DNA of 18,256 bases from Agrocybe praecox (GCA_964017145.1 CAXHKQ010000300.1:1-18256); one strand, 5' to 3'; positions 1-8,951 are shown, counted from the stretch's first letter. A program made the numbers and translations. The notes: generated by a model from the sequence alone, not told the origin.

Positions 1-48
1 CTGATCCAAACTCACATCAATCCATTCGCACAAAATTACGATTAAACA
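1..48 (-). repeat. 3' LTR of the BEL element, first 48 bases only
   Basis: Read on the minus strand the LTR starts TGTTTAATCG at base 48 and continues past base 1. It is identical over all 48 bases to 3692-3739 of the 5' LTR, which suggests recent insertion, though 48 bases is a small sample. It directly follows the polypurine tract, as expected for the start of a 3' LTR. Confidence 0.92.
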
Positions 49-61
49 TTCTCCCCCCCTT
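49..61 (-). other. Polypurine tract (plus-strand primer)
   Basis: On the minus strand this reads AAGGGGGGGAGAA and abuts the TG start of the 3' LTR. A purine run immediately upstream of the 3' LTR primes plus-strand DNA synthesis in LTR elements, and a G-rich form is common in BEL/Pao elements. Between this tract and the stop codon at 271 lie about 210 bases with no recognisable coding sequence. Confidence 0.88.
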
Positions 62-270
62 GGCGCAGCAGGCGTCTAAACTTATATTAATTCCTCTGTG
101 GTGGGTGCCCGACAACGTGTCGCTGCAGAGGTCCGTCGGATTTTCCTAGGCGCGCCGCGTTCAGTCCATCTCTTCAATATGCACGTCGCCGCAAATTCGC
201 CAACTTCAAGCACGAGTCGCCAAGCAACACCTGCAACACCTGCACGCACGTCATTTGCGACGATACTCGT

Positions 271-3200
271 TTACGGTTCTGAATGCTCGCAGGTGTGCGC
301 CCCCAAGATCGCATAACGCATGTCGGTTGCGTTCAAGATACGTTCGCCTCGCATCTCATCGGCGTACGCAGCCAGTCCGATACCTATATCGCGGTCATGC
401 GACTCCACAACTTGCAGCTCGCCCAGTTGCCTCTGCTCTCGTCGTGCGCGACAGTTCACCACTGCGCGCACCTCTCTCTTTTTCTCTGCTGCGGATGATT
501 GCAGTTGCCAGGCGCTCGCAGCATCGCGACGCCATCCTGGTCCGAGGCGCTCTTGTTGATCCGCCACCAATACTCGCACCATCCCCACATCCACAGACGC
601 GTTCAGCGACGCATCGCAGCTCGAACGCAGCTCATTCAGCTTTTCTGCCAGTTCCACTGGCATCTCGTCGTCATACTCCAGCTCTCGCTTCCTCACCGAG
701 TTCGCGAGCACTCCACCGTGCTCGGGCGCCCAGTCACGCAGCGCTTGGCCGCCGCACGACATCAGCGCAGTCCGGCGTCTGGGGCCGACCATCATCCGGT
801 TGATCAGCGACACGCCATCCGTGATCTGCCGAGACGCGTTCAATACTTCGCACGAATTCGTCGTGCATCTGGCCTCATCGATATCAGCTTGATAAGCGAT
901 GTGATGTTCGCTGCGAGAGGCTGGCAGCATCTCACAACTGCGCGTCATGTCCGCGCGTATGCCACTTGTCTCATGCATTTCGTCCACCGCGCCATTTCCC
1001 ACTGTGCGCACTCCACCGTTCTGTACATCGAAATCGAGATTAATATTCCACTTACGCTCGATTCGACGATGCCGCTGCACTGCGGATCGACGCGATTTGA
1101 CGTGATTCGTCAGCTCGCGCGCGTGCATGCCTACACCGTCATTGCGCTCGAGCATTTCATTTACGCGCTTCTCCTCGTCGGCCGTGCGTCGTCGCACTGC
1201 CGTCGGCTCCTCCTTCAGCTCCACGATCGTCGCATGGTTTGTTGACACCACATCTGCGGCAGACTGCGATTGCGATGTCGACACCGCACCAGACACAATC
1301 CACCCAAGCATGGTGTTTTGAGCAGTTGGCAGCCCAGCGCATTGACGCAAGCCCGGTCTCAGTAGCGTGCCGACCACCTCGCTGCCCAGCAGAATGTCGA
1401 ACGTGTGTCTCTGCATAAAGTTCGGATCGGCCATCAGCAGGTCTTGCACGTGCGGCCAACACCGCGCACTCTGCTCGCCGGACGCCTGCGTCGCTCGGCC
1501 GGCCACTCTCGGCATCACCAGCGCATTCACCTTCGCCACGAACCCCAGGCCATGTTGATCGCTCACCTCCATGACAACTGACTCTGTTGATTGCCCCGCG
1601 CTCACGCCACCAATAACCTCCACTCTCACGTTCTCACGCTGCCGTGGCAGCTGCAAGATCTGCGCCGCTTTCTCACTCACTGACGATGCCTCCGACCCCT
1701 GGTCCAGTAGGGCGCGCATCTTGTGCACGCGACCGTCGACATCTCGCACGTTCACCATCGCAGTCGGCAACAACACCTGTGCCCTGCGCTGTGGCGCCGT
1801 CTCCTCGGCCATAACGCATGTGCGCGCGCGAGCGAGCTGCGCTGCTGCGGGTGCGTGTTTGTTCGCACTGCCGTTGTCAATACTCACATGCAGAAGGCTG
1901 TTATGTTTCACACCGCAATGCTCACACTGTGTCGTCGCTCTGCATGTGTCCGCACGATGCCCGGGCGCCAGACACACGAAACACAATTTATTGACAGCGA
2001 CGGCACGTCGTCGTTTCGAAACGCTCAGATCACGGAACATGTCGCAACATGTGATGTGATGGCGCTCTCCGCATTGAGCACACGCACGCTTCTCTGCGTT
2101 ACTCTTTGTTTGTCGCGCGCGTCTCGTCGTGTTCACGTTCATACGAACCGTAACAGGCATTTCGTGTGCGCTGTGCGCCGGCGCCGCAACGGCAACATCA
2201 GATGCCAATGCACGAACGCGCTTCTGCAGAAACGCATCCAGCTCAGCCCATGTTGGCAGCGCATCGTTGTTGGCAATGTGATGCATCCACATGCGCCTCG
2301 ACTCCCTGTCCAGCACCTCGCCGACATGGAACACTACCCAATCGTCCCAATGCTCAACTGGTCGCCCCAAGTTGCGCAGCGCCAGCAGCGAGCTCGCCAC
2401 CTTATTCGACACGCGACGGAGGTCGTCGGCGCACTCGCTGCAGGTCGCGAGCGTCGTCAATCCGCGGATATGACACGTCACCAACTCGAGCTCATTGTTG
2501 TAGCGCGCGTTCAACAAGTTCCACGCCACAGCGTAATTGTCGTTCGTGAGCGAGAAGTTTTGCAGCAATTCTTCTGGCTCACCGCGAAGCACACTCTTCA
2601 ACAATTGCAGCTTCTGCACTGCAGCCATGTTCCGGCGCGCGTGAACACCGTGCTCGAACGACTCGCGAAAAGCCTCCCATTTCGCGAATTGACCGTCGAA
2701 CGGAGCGATCTGCAGTTGCGGCAATTTCAGCATCTCCATGCCGGCCGGTTCATTCGGCAACGCTGCTGCAGCCGCGGCCGCAGCCGCCGCCGCCACCGCG
2801 GTATCATGCGCAGCGCGCGCATTTGCTAGTTGCCGCACTACCACATGATACCGTTCAGCTACCACGGCTTCTTCGCCCAGCACCTCATCGTCGTCCGCGC
2901 CGGCCGCAATGCGGTCCATCACCGTCTGCTGCAGAAACGCATACGCCGCATCTAGCCCAGTGCGCTCAATTTCCAGCTCACACAGCTGCATATCGGCGAT
3001 TGTTGCCGCGATGCGATTGCACGCACTCGTCAGCCGCTTCGACGCAACTAAATGACGAACACGCATTTGGCCCTCGGCGTCTGCAGCCGGGTCTTTGCGT
3101 TCGGCCAGCAACTCCTCGACGAGGAAACTGGTCTGAAGGAAGTATGTGTTGGCGTCGTCGTACACAGCGTGCTGCTTCTCGACCTCGCTTTGCCCGGTGC

Positions 3201-3390
3201 GGTCGATCACAGCGCTGTGTGCAGACTTGAACGCATCAAAATCTGCCTGCAGCTGCCTGCTCCACACTTTCGCCATCGCCGGCGTGGCGACTCTCGCGTC
3301 GCGCTTGATTGTCGCGTGCAGCTGCGCAAGCAATCGCAATTGCTTGTCGCGTTTGATCATGTCGCTCATGATATATCGCGGATTGTTCAC
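271..3390 (-). CDS. BEL/Pao Gag-protease polyprotein with degraded reverse-transcriptase tail
   Basis: The 1039-residue frame has no internal stop. Residues 1-200 form a helical N-terminal Gag part, ending in a run of alanines (about 198-210). Residues about 218-390 look like the DUF1759 Gag domain of BEL elements (PFDGQFAKWEAFRESFEHGV). Residues 437-501 hold three Cys/His knuckles; the middle one is C470-x2-C473-x4-H478-x4-C483. Residues 545-700 match the DUF1758-type aspartic protease, with active site L561-L-D-Q-G-S566 and a later FDILLGSEVVGTLL. After residue 700 only islands resemble BEL reverse transcriptase: about 724-747 (ELKEEP...DEEKRVNEML), 878-897 (GGQALRDW...VLANS) and 901-920 (ELEYDDEMPVELAEK). 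They sit much closer together than in a full protein, and no catalytic Y/F-x-D-D with the usual context is visible. Family full-length polyproteins are roughly 1,700-2,000 residues. The first Met was taken; M8 and M11 are alternatives. The product would be expected to assemble particles but not to copy itself. Confidence 0.88.
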   Translation of the reverse strand: MNNPRYIMSDMIKRDKQLRLLAQLHATIKRDARVATPAMAKVWSRQLQADFDAFKSAHSAVIDRTGQSEVEKQHAVYDDANTYFLQTSFLVEELLAERKDPAADAEGQMRVRHLVASKRLTSACNRIAATIADMQLCELEIERTGLDAAYAFLQQTVMDRIAAGADDDEVLGEEAVVAERYHVVVRQLANARAAHDTAVAAAAAAAAAAALPNEPAGMEMLKLPQLQIAPFDGQFAKWEAFRESFEHGVHARRNMAAVQKLQLLKSVLRGEPEELLQNFSLTNDNYAVAWNLLNARYNNELELVTCHIRGLTTLATCSECADDLRRVSNKVASSLLALRNLGRPVEHWDDWVVFHVGEVLDRESRRMWMHHIANNDALPTWAELDAFLQKRVRALASDVAVAAPAHSAHEMPVTVRMNVNTTRRARQTKSNAEKRACAQCGERHHITCCDMFRDLSVSKRRRAVAVNKLCFVCLAPGHRADTCRATTQCEHCGVKHNSLLHVSIDNGSANKHAPAAAQLARARTCVMAEETAPQRRAQVLLPTAMVNVRDVDGRVHKMRALLDQGSEASSVSEKAAQILQLPRQRENVRVEVIGGVSAGQSTESVVMEVSDQHGLGFVAKVNALVMPRVAGRATQASGEQSARCWPHVQDLLMADPNFMQRHTFDILLGSEVVGTLLRPGLRQCAGLPTAQNTMLGWIVSGAVSTSQSQSAADVVSTNHATIVELKEEPTAVRRRTADEEKRVNEMLERNDGVGMHARELTNHVKSRRSAVQRHRRIERKWNINLDFDVQNGGVRTVGNGAVDEMHETSGIRADMTRSCEMLPASRSEHHIAYQADIDEARCTTNSCEVLNASRQITDGVSLINRMMVGPRRRTALMSCGGQALRDWAPEHGGVLANSVRKRELEYDDEMPVELAEKLNELRSSCDASLNASVDVGMVRVLVADQQERLGPGWRRDAASAWQLQSSAAEKKREVRAVVNCRARREQRQLGELQVVESHDRDIGIGLAAYADEMRGERILNATDMRYAILGAHTCEHSEP

Positions 3391-3431
3391 TAGTCACTTT
3401 TCACAGTTCACGTGGGAGATCCGCAGATTCG

Positions 3432-3449
3432 TCCCGGGTTTCGGCACCA
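3432..3449 (-). other. Primer-binding site for tRNA-Phe
   Basis: The plus strand reads TCCCGGGTTTCGGCACCA, which equals the 3' end of animal tRNA-Phe (GAA) including the added CCA, as I recall that tRNA. The element RNA, transcribed from the minus strand, is therefore complementary over 18 bases. One spacer base (3450) separates it from the LTR end at 3451, and the Gag start lies about 40 bases further on. An exact 18-base match implies the site is intact. Confidence 0.88.
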
Positions 3450-3450
3450 A

Positions 3451-3739
3451 TGAAAAATCGCAGAGTCCGCCACAGCAGCGTCGCTGTAGCCCGTTTCACA
3501 AAAACACAAGACACACGCGCACGTGTTGCAATTCAATGCTTTCCGCTTGGTTGTTCGACGAAGACTGCCTATTTATTGTTCTCGCTCACACATTTCGCTC
3601 ATCGAACTTTAGCGCGCACTTCTTCGCTCACAACAACAACGTCATAGTTTCGGCCGTTGGCCGCTCAAACCAATTTCGAACTCAACATCCACTGATCCAA
3701 ACTCACATCAATCCATTCGCACAAAATTACGATTAAACA
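3451..3739 (-). repeat. 5' LTR of the BEL element (289 bp, TG...CA)
   Basis: The ends were set by the shared 48-base block at the outer edge and the primer site at the inner edge. On the minus strand it begins TGTTTAATCG and ends CGATTTTTCA, the usual TG...CA. It contains a TATA-like box and AATAAA in the same stretch (3570-3578). The 289-bp length is within the range for insect BEL elements. Confidence 0.9.
3570..3576 (-). promoter_or_regulatory. Candidate TATA box of the LTR promoter
   Basis: On the minus strand this reads ATAAATA inside AACAATAAATAGGC, about 160 bases into the LTR. Its position leaves roughly 120 bases for a transcribed R-U5 part before the primer site. The same bases contain AATAAA, so it could serve as a polyadenylation signal in the 3' copy instead. 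Confidence 0.4.
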
Positions 3740-4080
3740 ATTGCATTATCTCAATTCACTAAATACTGAATATTGAATATGGTCAAGTCACTTGAACAGA
3801 CGCCTAAACTGGGTGACTTAGAACGATACAGGTATACTCGAATGATTGGTATTTAATTAGCGCACAAAACTTCATCACTCAAAAAAATACACAAAACTCT
3901 GCAGGCATTTTTATTTTTGGGTCGTTTTTCCAAAACGGAACGGTTCCGCGTGTTCTCCCTTTGAACTATAAAAATGCAAACTCCTCAAAAAGTGTTTGAT
4001 CCAAGTGCATTCAAGATAATGCCCAGCCACCGTGTTTGATTGTTTTTTCGTGTTTGGTAAATAAAATGTTGATGAATTCG
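3740..4080. other. Unassigned AT-rich flank of the BEL element
   Basis: I see no gene or clear element end. A short piece at about 3806-3852 (actgggtgacttagaacgat, then ggtatactcgaatgatt) loosely resembles the terminal part of the A/B dispersed family found at 6,930 and 15,260, so it may be an old fragment of that family. Confidence 0.3.
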
Positions 4081-4120
4081 ATCGACTATTCAGATACACG
4101 ATCGACTCTTCGGATACACG
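4081..4120. repeat. 20-bp tandem duplication
   Basis: Two adjacent units, atcgactattcagatacacg and atcgactcttcggatacacg, differ at two positions. They are followed directly by a small palindrome (4121-4139). No function is evident. Confidence 0.8.
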
Positions 4121-4139
4121 CTAGCCGCGAAGCGGCTAG
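4121..4139. repeat. Short perfect hairpin, 8-bp stem
   Basis: ctagccgc and gcggctag flank a 3-base loop gaa. It is unusually GC-rich for its surroundings and abuts the 20-bp tandem repeat. Its role is unknown. Confidence 0.7.
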
Positions 4140-4450
4140 TAATACATAAAATAGTATTACCTCTTCGTTCCAAAGGACTTAACATGACATAAGAGTGACT
4201 CGAAACTCGAAACAAGGGTTTTGGTTGTGATCTTGTAGCTTATAGAATTACCAACGTTTTCCATGACATGTATGACACATCAACACGCAACACACACACT
4301 TGGTGGAAATGTGGTATACTTCTTGGTTCACTGGTCCCGGGAAAATCGGGGTTCTGGTGCCACCACTCTGAAATCGATATAATTTTCTGGAAGTACCATC
4401 TTTCAAAAAAGGAATAAACAATTTACATGTTATTCCATAAAGCAGTTTGA

Positions 4451-5133
4451 AAGATATGCCGTTTATTGTAACACGCTGTTCATCAAATACGGGTTGATGG
4501 ATAAGAGGGAATCTCGTTTCTTGATGTATCATTGTTTTCTGATAAGAAAATATTTCGTGTGGTGCAGGTTCTTCCCCAAATCGAAAACAAAAATTCTCAA
4601 TTGTTTTCCTTAACTCCGTACCTGCCATTTGTACACCGAAGACGATGCGCGCAGTGGACGCCTGAATGTGTCGGTTACTGACGAAAACATCAATAACTCA
4701 ACCAAATAGTTTCGGAAACAGAAAAGTGTGTCAGATAAAGTTTCCTGATTCCCTAAAGATATGAAAACAATGTTTAGACATATCATGCATGCGATGTTAT
4801 GAGAATACGAGAGCATTTTGCGGAGAGGGGGAGAGGGAAATGAGGATAATTTAATGATTGGCCTATGAATTGTGGTATCATTTACGGTTTTATCCGTATT
4901 CGGCCCTCAGTGACTATTATCAATTTCCAAATTCCAAATGTTGCCTCCAGGGAAAAAAGAGGCAGAATAAATCGCGAAAAATGGGGATTTTGCAAGGGTT
5001 GGCGCCAAATACTTTTCGAAGGTGATCTTGATATTTTAGGATCGCTGAATTTCGGCTATCGGCCTTGAATAAGACTATGTATCATCTAAAAGTTTGTGTT
5101 TTCATCACTTTTCCAGGGACTTAGTGAACCATG
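4451..5133 (+). mobile_element. CATGGG-family DNA transposon, copy 1 (old, left end not found)
   Basis: The block 4618-4720 (ccatttgtacaccgaagacg...) and 4855-5060 (ctatgaattgtggtatca...gcaagggttggcg) are diverged copies of the right arm seen at 12250-12701 and 14535-14914. The end at 5133 (ccatg, then TA) matches the family terminus, although the 30 bases before it are degenerate. Leftward, weaker similarity to the interior of copy 2 reaches about 4451 (tttattgtaacacgc). The left inverted terminal repeat is not visible, so the left boundary is approximate. Small reading frames here, including a 126-codon one on the minus strand (4248-4628), match nothing I know. Confidence 0.65.
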
Positions 5134-5135
5134 TA

Positions 5136-5405
5136 GTACAGAGTAGTGGCAACATACTTACGAATTCTCATCAGCTTTTTTTCATCATGAAAACCTGCCG
5201 TGTTTGCAATTTCGGGTGGAATTATACTTACGAACGATATATAAAGTTACACCCAATGTCGCAATGTCTCGATAGATTGTCAATGTTTTATAAATTCTTT
5301 ATTTTACCATAAATAACAAGAAAAGACTCTAAATAGGGCTACTTGACTGATTTAGGAGCAATCAACTTTCGATTTTTTTTTGTATTCGTTCTGCAAAAAT
5401 AACAT
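5136..5405. other. Unassigned AT-rich spacer
   Basis: I find no gene, RNA or repeat here. The 72-codon frame starting at 5094 crosses a transposon end and is not credible as a gene. Confidence 0.4.
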
Positions 5406-5981
5406 CACTACTGCTTTGGTCGTGTGAACATGATATAGAATTTGGCTATCAATGCGTCAAAGATAGGGTTAGGTAATTGTTGGAATGTTATTTGACGTCC
5501 TCCAGAATCACTTCAGTTCTTTTTCATGTGAATTTGGGCTTAAGGAGTATCCGAAGCAGACTAATTAAACCTGTGCTTCAGGACAAATTACGCGATCAAA
5601 CCAGAGTGCTCTCAAACAAATTTAAAATGATAATGAAGAGAATTTAACGTCAAATCGTATTGAATGCGGAGAAAATTGTTCAGCATTAAATTTAAACATT
5701 GCTTGAGAAAACTCTGGTTTGGTCGCATACTTTTTCTTAAAGCCCTTTTTTGTTGAGTCTGCTACACAAACTCCTCAGGCACTAATTCACATGAAAAAGA
5801 ACAACGGAAATGCTTCAAGATTCCGAAGGACGTCAAATAATTATTGCGCTTGCTGGAGCAAATCATAGGATGGTCGTAGTTTATCAATATTCTACAGAAC
5901 CAATTGCTTAACCTTGTCTTTGACGCATTGATAGTTAAATTTAATTTCATGATCAAGAGTCCCACAAGCAAAGCAGTAGTG
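5406..5981. mobile_element. Fold-back element with long imperfect inverted arms
   Basis: The two halves are inverted copies: CACTACTGCTTTG at 5406 answers CAAAGCAGTAGTG ending at 5981. Further matched blocks are ctatcaatgcgtcaaaga against tctttgacgcattgatag, ttctttttcatgtgaatt against aattcacatgaaaaagaa, and atcaaaccagagt against actctggtttggt. The arms span about 5406-5637 and 5681-5981, with a centre of some 40 bases. The left arm is shorter, mainly through deletions. No coding sequence or clear target duplication is seen, so the superfamily is unassigned. Confidence 0.85.
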
Positions 5982-6283
5982 AAGTGAACGTCAGATGAAA
6001 ATGTCCCCTCATTTGCTCATGAACTGCGATTGTCGGCATACCCAACCCGCACTATGTGAATAAGTATGATAGCAAAACGTTGCTACTTCTATTAGCTACA
6101 AGCACAATGAAAAATGATTATAAATATTGAAGTTTAGCACAAAATGACGTGTTTCGCTCTTCATGCAATCATGAAGTCATGAAGTTTGGTGTAGATGACG
6201 TGAAACATCCGAACCACCTACTTAATTTTGGATGACCAGGGAAAGATGTGTTTCTCCCTGAACTTTCGGGACTCGGCGTTTGG
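5982..6283. other. Unassigned spacer
   Basis: There is no gene. Two TGACGTG (CRE-like) words occur, at about 6145 and 6197, in similar short contexts (atgacgtgtttcg and atgacgtgaaac), and there is a minor tandem of catgaagt near 6170. Confidence 0.3.
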
Positions 6284-6540
6284 ACGCAGACGAGCGCCGC
6301 TCATACAGGTTCGGTGCGAAGCGCGCGCGCACGCGCGTGATCATGAGTCGAACGAACGATCGCGCGCACCGCGCACAGTGTTCGACTTGCGTCTTCTGCG
6401 CTGGTCGCGAATAGTGGGGACATTTCACGCTGCTGCCGCGGGTCGGATGGTGTGAGTGTGTGTTCGTGCGTCTGTGTGGGTTCACGCGATCGTGCCGTGG
6501 ATGTGCAATGATGTGTGTTCTATGAGCCGAACACACACAA
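6284..6540. promoter_or_regulatory. CpG-rich island, possible regulatory or first-exon DNA
   Basis: This stretch is strikingly richer in CG dinucleotides than its AT-rich neighbours (for example gcgcgcgcgcacgcgcg), with GT-rich repeats at its right side. It contains tcgaacgaacg, also present inverted in the island near 15,980. Frames in both strands are open here only because GC-rich DNA has few stop codons; neither encodes anything I recognise. Confidence 0.3.
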
Positions 6541-6630
6541 GTACTACCCTAGGTCATTCATTTGTAACATTCACGAAATCGTGCTTCTTTTCCGTCTTGT
6601 AGGAGCAGTAAGAGTTACACACAAATTGTA

Positions 6631-6975
6631 ATGATGCAGTTTTGTTCGTTCAACATCATTCTATTGTATACGGAAGATCCGTTGAAGAAAAGTCTCACTC
6701 TTTTGTCAAGCGCGCCCAGAGAATGAATATTTTTCTATATAATATGGAGAAATTGTCGAACTATATAATAACATTGAATGATTTGTTTATATTTTATTCT
6801 ATGGAAAGGATTTGTGGACTCATCAACAAATCTCGAAATTCAAATATTTGGTATATAGAGAGTGGAATAATTTATTTGTCATTCAACATTTTCGTATTTC
6901 GTGTTTGGTTTAGATATCGTCACTTTTCACTGGAGTGACTTAGAGCAATGTGTGAATAAACAATCGAAAGATAAT
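6631..6975 (+). mobile_element. A/B dispersed family, copy A
   Basis: Blocks match the reverse complement of 15075-15390: gatgcagttttgtt-n2-ttcaacatcattctattgta at the start, then gagtggaataattnatttgt, gtttggtttagatatcg and ggagtgacttagagcaatgt toward the end. Indels separate the blocks. The frames shared by both copies (ending near WFRxRxFxLE) have changed too much and are too short to be a credible gene. Ends are set by loss of similarity with copy B and may not be exact. Confidence 0.75.
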
Positions 6976-7849
6976 ACATTTGAAAACAAATTAATAAAAT
7001 ACCTTAATCGTTAATCGTTCGACAGTTAATCTATATACAATATACACCCTGCGTCAGAACAAGTGTTATACATTTTGAATATGCCGTATTTCCCAAAGGA
7101 TCATATTAAAAATATCTCGTAACAACAAGACTGGAAGAGATGAAATATTAAAAAAACATGAAGAAAATAAGTTACTACTAGGGGTCCAATGGATTGAAAA
7201 ATGACGTGTAATATCCATGGAAATGTACGGAAATTACATTGAAAATGACATAAAAGCTCTGAATTTTGTAAGACAGAGTTCGGGGAATGCTCAAAACAGA
7301 GCAGAAGAAGTAGAGACTGCGAAGAGTAAAATAGTTGCATTGTTTTATCATAATAAAAAAACAAAACGATCGAGTTTGGTTGAATTAGGGGTCCTACACC
7401 AATCTAAGCTTAAGATAAGCCACTCGATCGACGATGCCTGCCTCTGTGATGGTATGGACCTCCGGTTTGACACAATATCACTCACAATTGGTGATTTCGG
7501 AGTCTGGGGTCCAGGTAAATGATACATAGTGCCAAGAACAAGAATAAGTTTGTATATTTAATCCATCGACACAAATAAAGTATAAGTTCGTACCGTTTAC
7601 ATCGATGTAAGACTCTGCATCGTCGCATAAAGCTCATACGAAGCAATATTCGCTGAACAGAATCGTTCCACATCACATCCCGCTCACAATTTCAGCAGAT
7701 GCAAAAGCGTTCGATTTTTGAATTTGGGATATGTTGGAGGTACGAGTCAACTAGGTAGCAAAAGTAAGGCCACTGGCAGAAAAATCGAACAAATTTGATG
7801 TACTTTTAAACCATAGACAATCCTTATAAATATTATATGAGAACATTTT
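6976..7849. other. Unassigned AT-rich region
   Basis: There is no recognisable gene. A 101-codon plus-strand frame (7217-7522) overlaps an 87-codon minus-strand frame, and neither resembles a known protein. The words tacaccctgcgtcag near 7040 look like a mariner-type end, but no partner end was found. Confidence 0.3.
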
Positions 7850-7871
7850 GTAACACGTGTGTAACACGTGA
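7850..7871. promoter_or_regulatory. Tandem pair of CACGTG E-boxes
   Basis: An 11-base unit, gtaacacgtgt, is followed at once by gtaacacgtga, giving two CACGTG boxes at 7854-7859 and 7865-7870 with 5 bases between. Close CACGTG pairs can bind bHLH or bHLH-PAS dimers. No nearby gene is visible, so this may be a chance duplication. Confidence 0.35.
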
Positions 7872-8106
7872 TGTATGAACGGAGAGGTCTCTTTTAGAAC
7901 GTACTCATGTCAGCCACAGACGATATTTCATAATATTGTAGGCGAATGTTTATTGAACAAAACTTAATCATACAAAACGCAATTTATGTATGTTTCAAAT
8001 TAATGAGCTAGACTAGTACACAAACATACACACATCCACATGTATCATCACGGACTGCGAGGGCATAGACATTCTCATTCGACGATCTCGACGATGTGCG
8101 GCAGAG

Positions 8107-8136
8107 TGGAGCATCGCCGATGTGTTCGATGCTCCA
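8107..8136. repeat. 10-bp perfect inverted repeat
   Basis: tggagcatcg at 8107-8116 is the reverse complement of cgatgctcca at 8127-8136, with a 10-base loop. It sits at the edge of a CA microsatellite. Confidence 0.65.
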
Positions 8137-8164
8137 ACACACACACACTAGCACACACACACAT
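8137..8164. repeat. Interrupted CA microsatellite
   Basis: Two short runs of CA are separated by tag. The minus-strand 120-codon frame across this region (8008-8370) consists largely of the repeat and is not a gene. Confidence 0.85.
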
Positions 8165-8199
8165 GCGCTCGACACAGTCTGGGTCAGCCAGCGGTGTAC

Positions 8200-8870
8200 A
8201 TGTCGCGTTTTATGGAATATTGGCGGCAGCGCGCGAGGCGCGAGCGTGTAGTGACCGATTGATCGATTTATAAGTTCCCTGCTCAAACAGGTTTCCATAT
8301 TACATCGCGTGTGAGTGTACCGAAAGCCATAGGCCAAACACCGAACACCGTCAAACACTCCAGTCAACAATCCGAACTATTCCGAATGACTCTGCCGCCG
8401 TTTGTGGGCACAGGCATTCACGCACACGACAAATTGCCGCGCATAACGTGCGCGCACGCCAATAAAACGATCAACGAGATCGCGATCGCACACACACTCA
8501 CATTCTCACAAGCCGCAGCCATAAATCGAGTGCTAAATTTGGGGTAATTTGCCTGATGGGACCAATCAAAACACCTCGTATTTAGTCAAACTTGGGCCTA
8601 CGCGCAGGCGAACGGGTATGCTGATCGGATCGCAAACGACGCATGGCGAACGACACGATTCTCATTCGTATGCGATAAGACGGGCTGCTCTATCATCTGA
8701 CGCCGATGAGCTTGACCGATAACTTAACAATGACGTGATCGATGTCATCCTTGAACGCGCTAGAGTAAAAATATATTATGGGCGTCAGCACACACTCGCG
8801 CACATGTGAGATGGGTGCGCGGCGAGCATTCGCGCGTGTATGTTTTGTGTGCTAATTTTCGTATTTGGAC
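8200..8870. other. CpG-rich, gene-free region
   Basis: Patches rich in CG (8220-8250, 8590-8670, 8740-8850) alternate with ordinary sequence. I find no splice-supported or recognisable coding sequence; the 78-codon frame at 8311-8547 matches nothing known. It may be regulatory, but nothing specific supports that. Confidence 0.25.
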
Positions 8871-8932
8871 TAAACCATTTAGACACGCTGAGCTATGAAA
8901 TATTAATCACACTCGTCGCTTGAGATGACCTC

Positions 8933-8951
8933 CGATCGGCGTCGCCGATCG
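8933..8951. repeat. 19-base GC-rich palindrome
   Basis: CGATCGGCG and CGCCGATCG flank a single t. A second small hairpin (gtcgtct-gttg-agacgac) follows at 8996-9013. Either could be a dimeric protein site or chance in CpG-rich DNA. Confidence 0.6.

Larger units (their letters stand above)
1..3739 (-). mobile_element. BEL/Pao LTR retrotransposon, deletion derivative, 3' LTR cut by window edge
   Basis: The first 48 bases of the window recur exactly at 3692-3739, marking the outer 5' parts of two LTRs on the minus strand. Between them, in minus-strand order, lie the LTR end, a tRNA-Phe primer site, a one-frame Gag-protease polyprotein and a G-rich polypurine tract touching the 3' LTR. This is the order of an LTR retrotransposon. 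The protein (zinc knuckles of BEL spacing, LLDQGS protease site) identifies the BEL/Pao superfamily. The internal region is only about 3.4 kb, and the single frame fills most of it, so there is no room for full reverse transcriptase, RNase H and integrase. The 5' flank after the LTR begins attgc at 3740; the matching target duplication would lie left of base 1 and cannot be checked. Confidence 0.93.

Noticed and set aside
255..3393. Many plus-strand frames of 60-368 codons across the first 3.4 kb
   Set aside because: They lie opposite the Gag-protease frame in GC-rich DNA and have the low-complexity Arg/Ser/His content typical of antisense shadows.
4248..4628. 126-codon minus-strand frame as a transposase fragment
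   Set aside because: No DD[D/E] motif, helix-turn-helix pattern or other transposase feature is visible, and it overlaps a decayed repeat.
7038..7060. tacaccctgcgtcagaac as a mariner-type end
   Set aside because: No inverse partner end was found in the window, so it cannot define an element.
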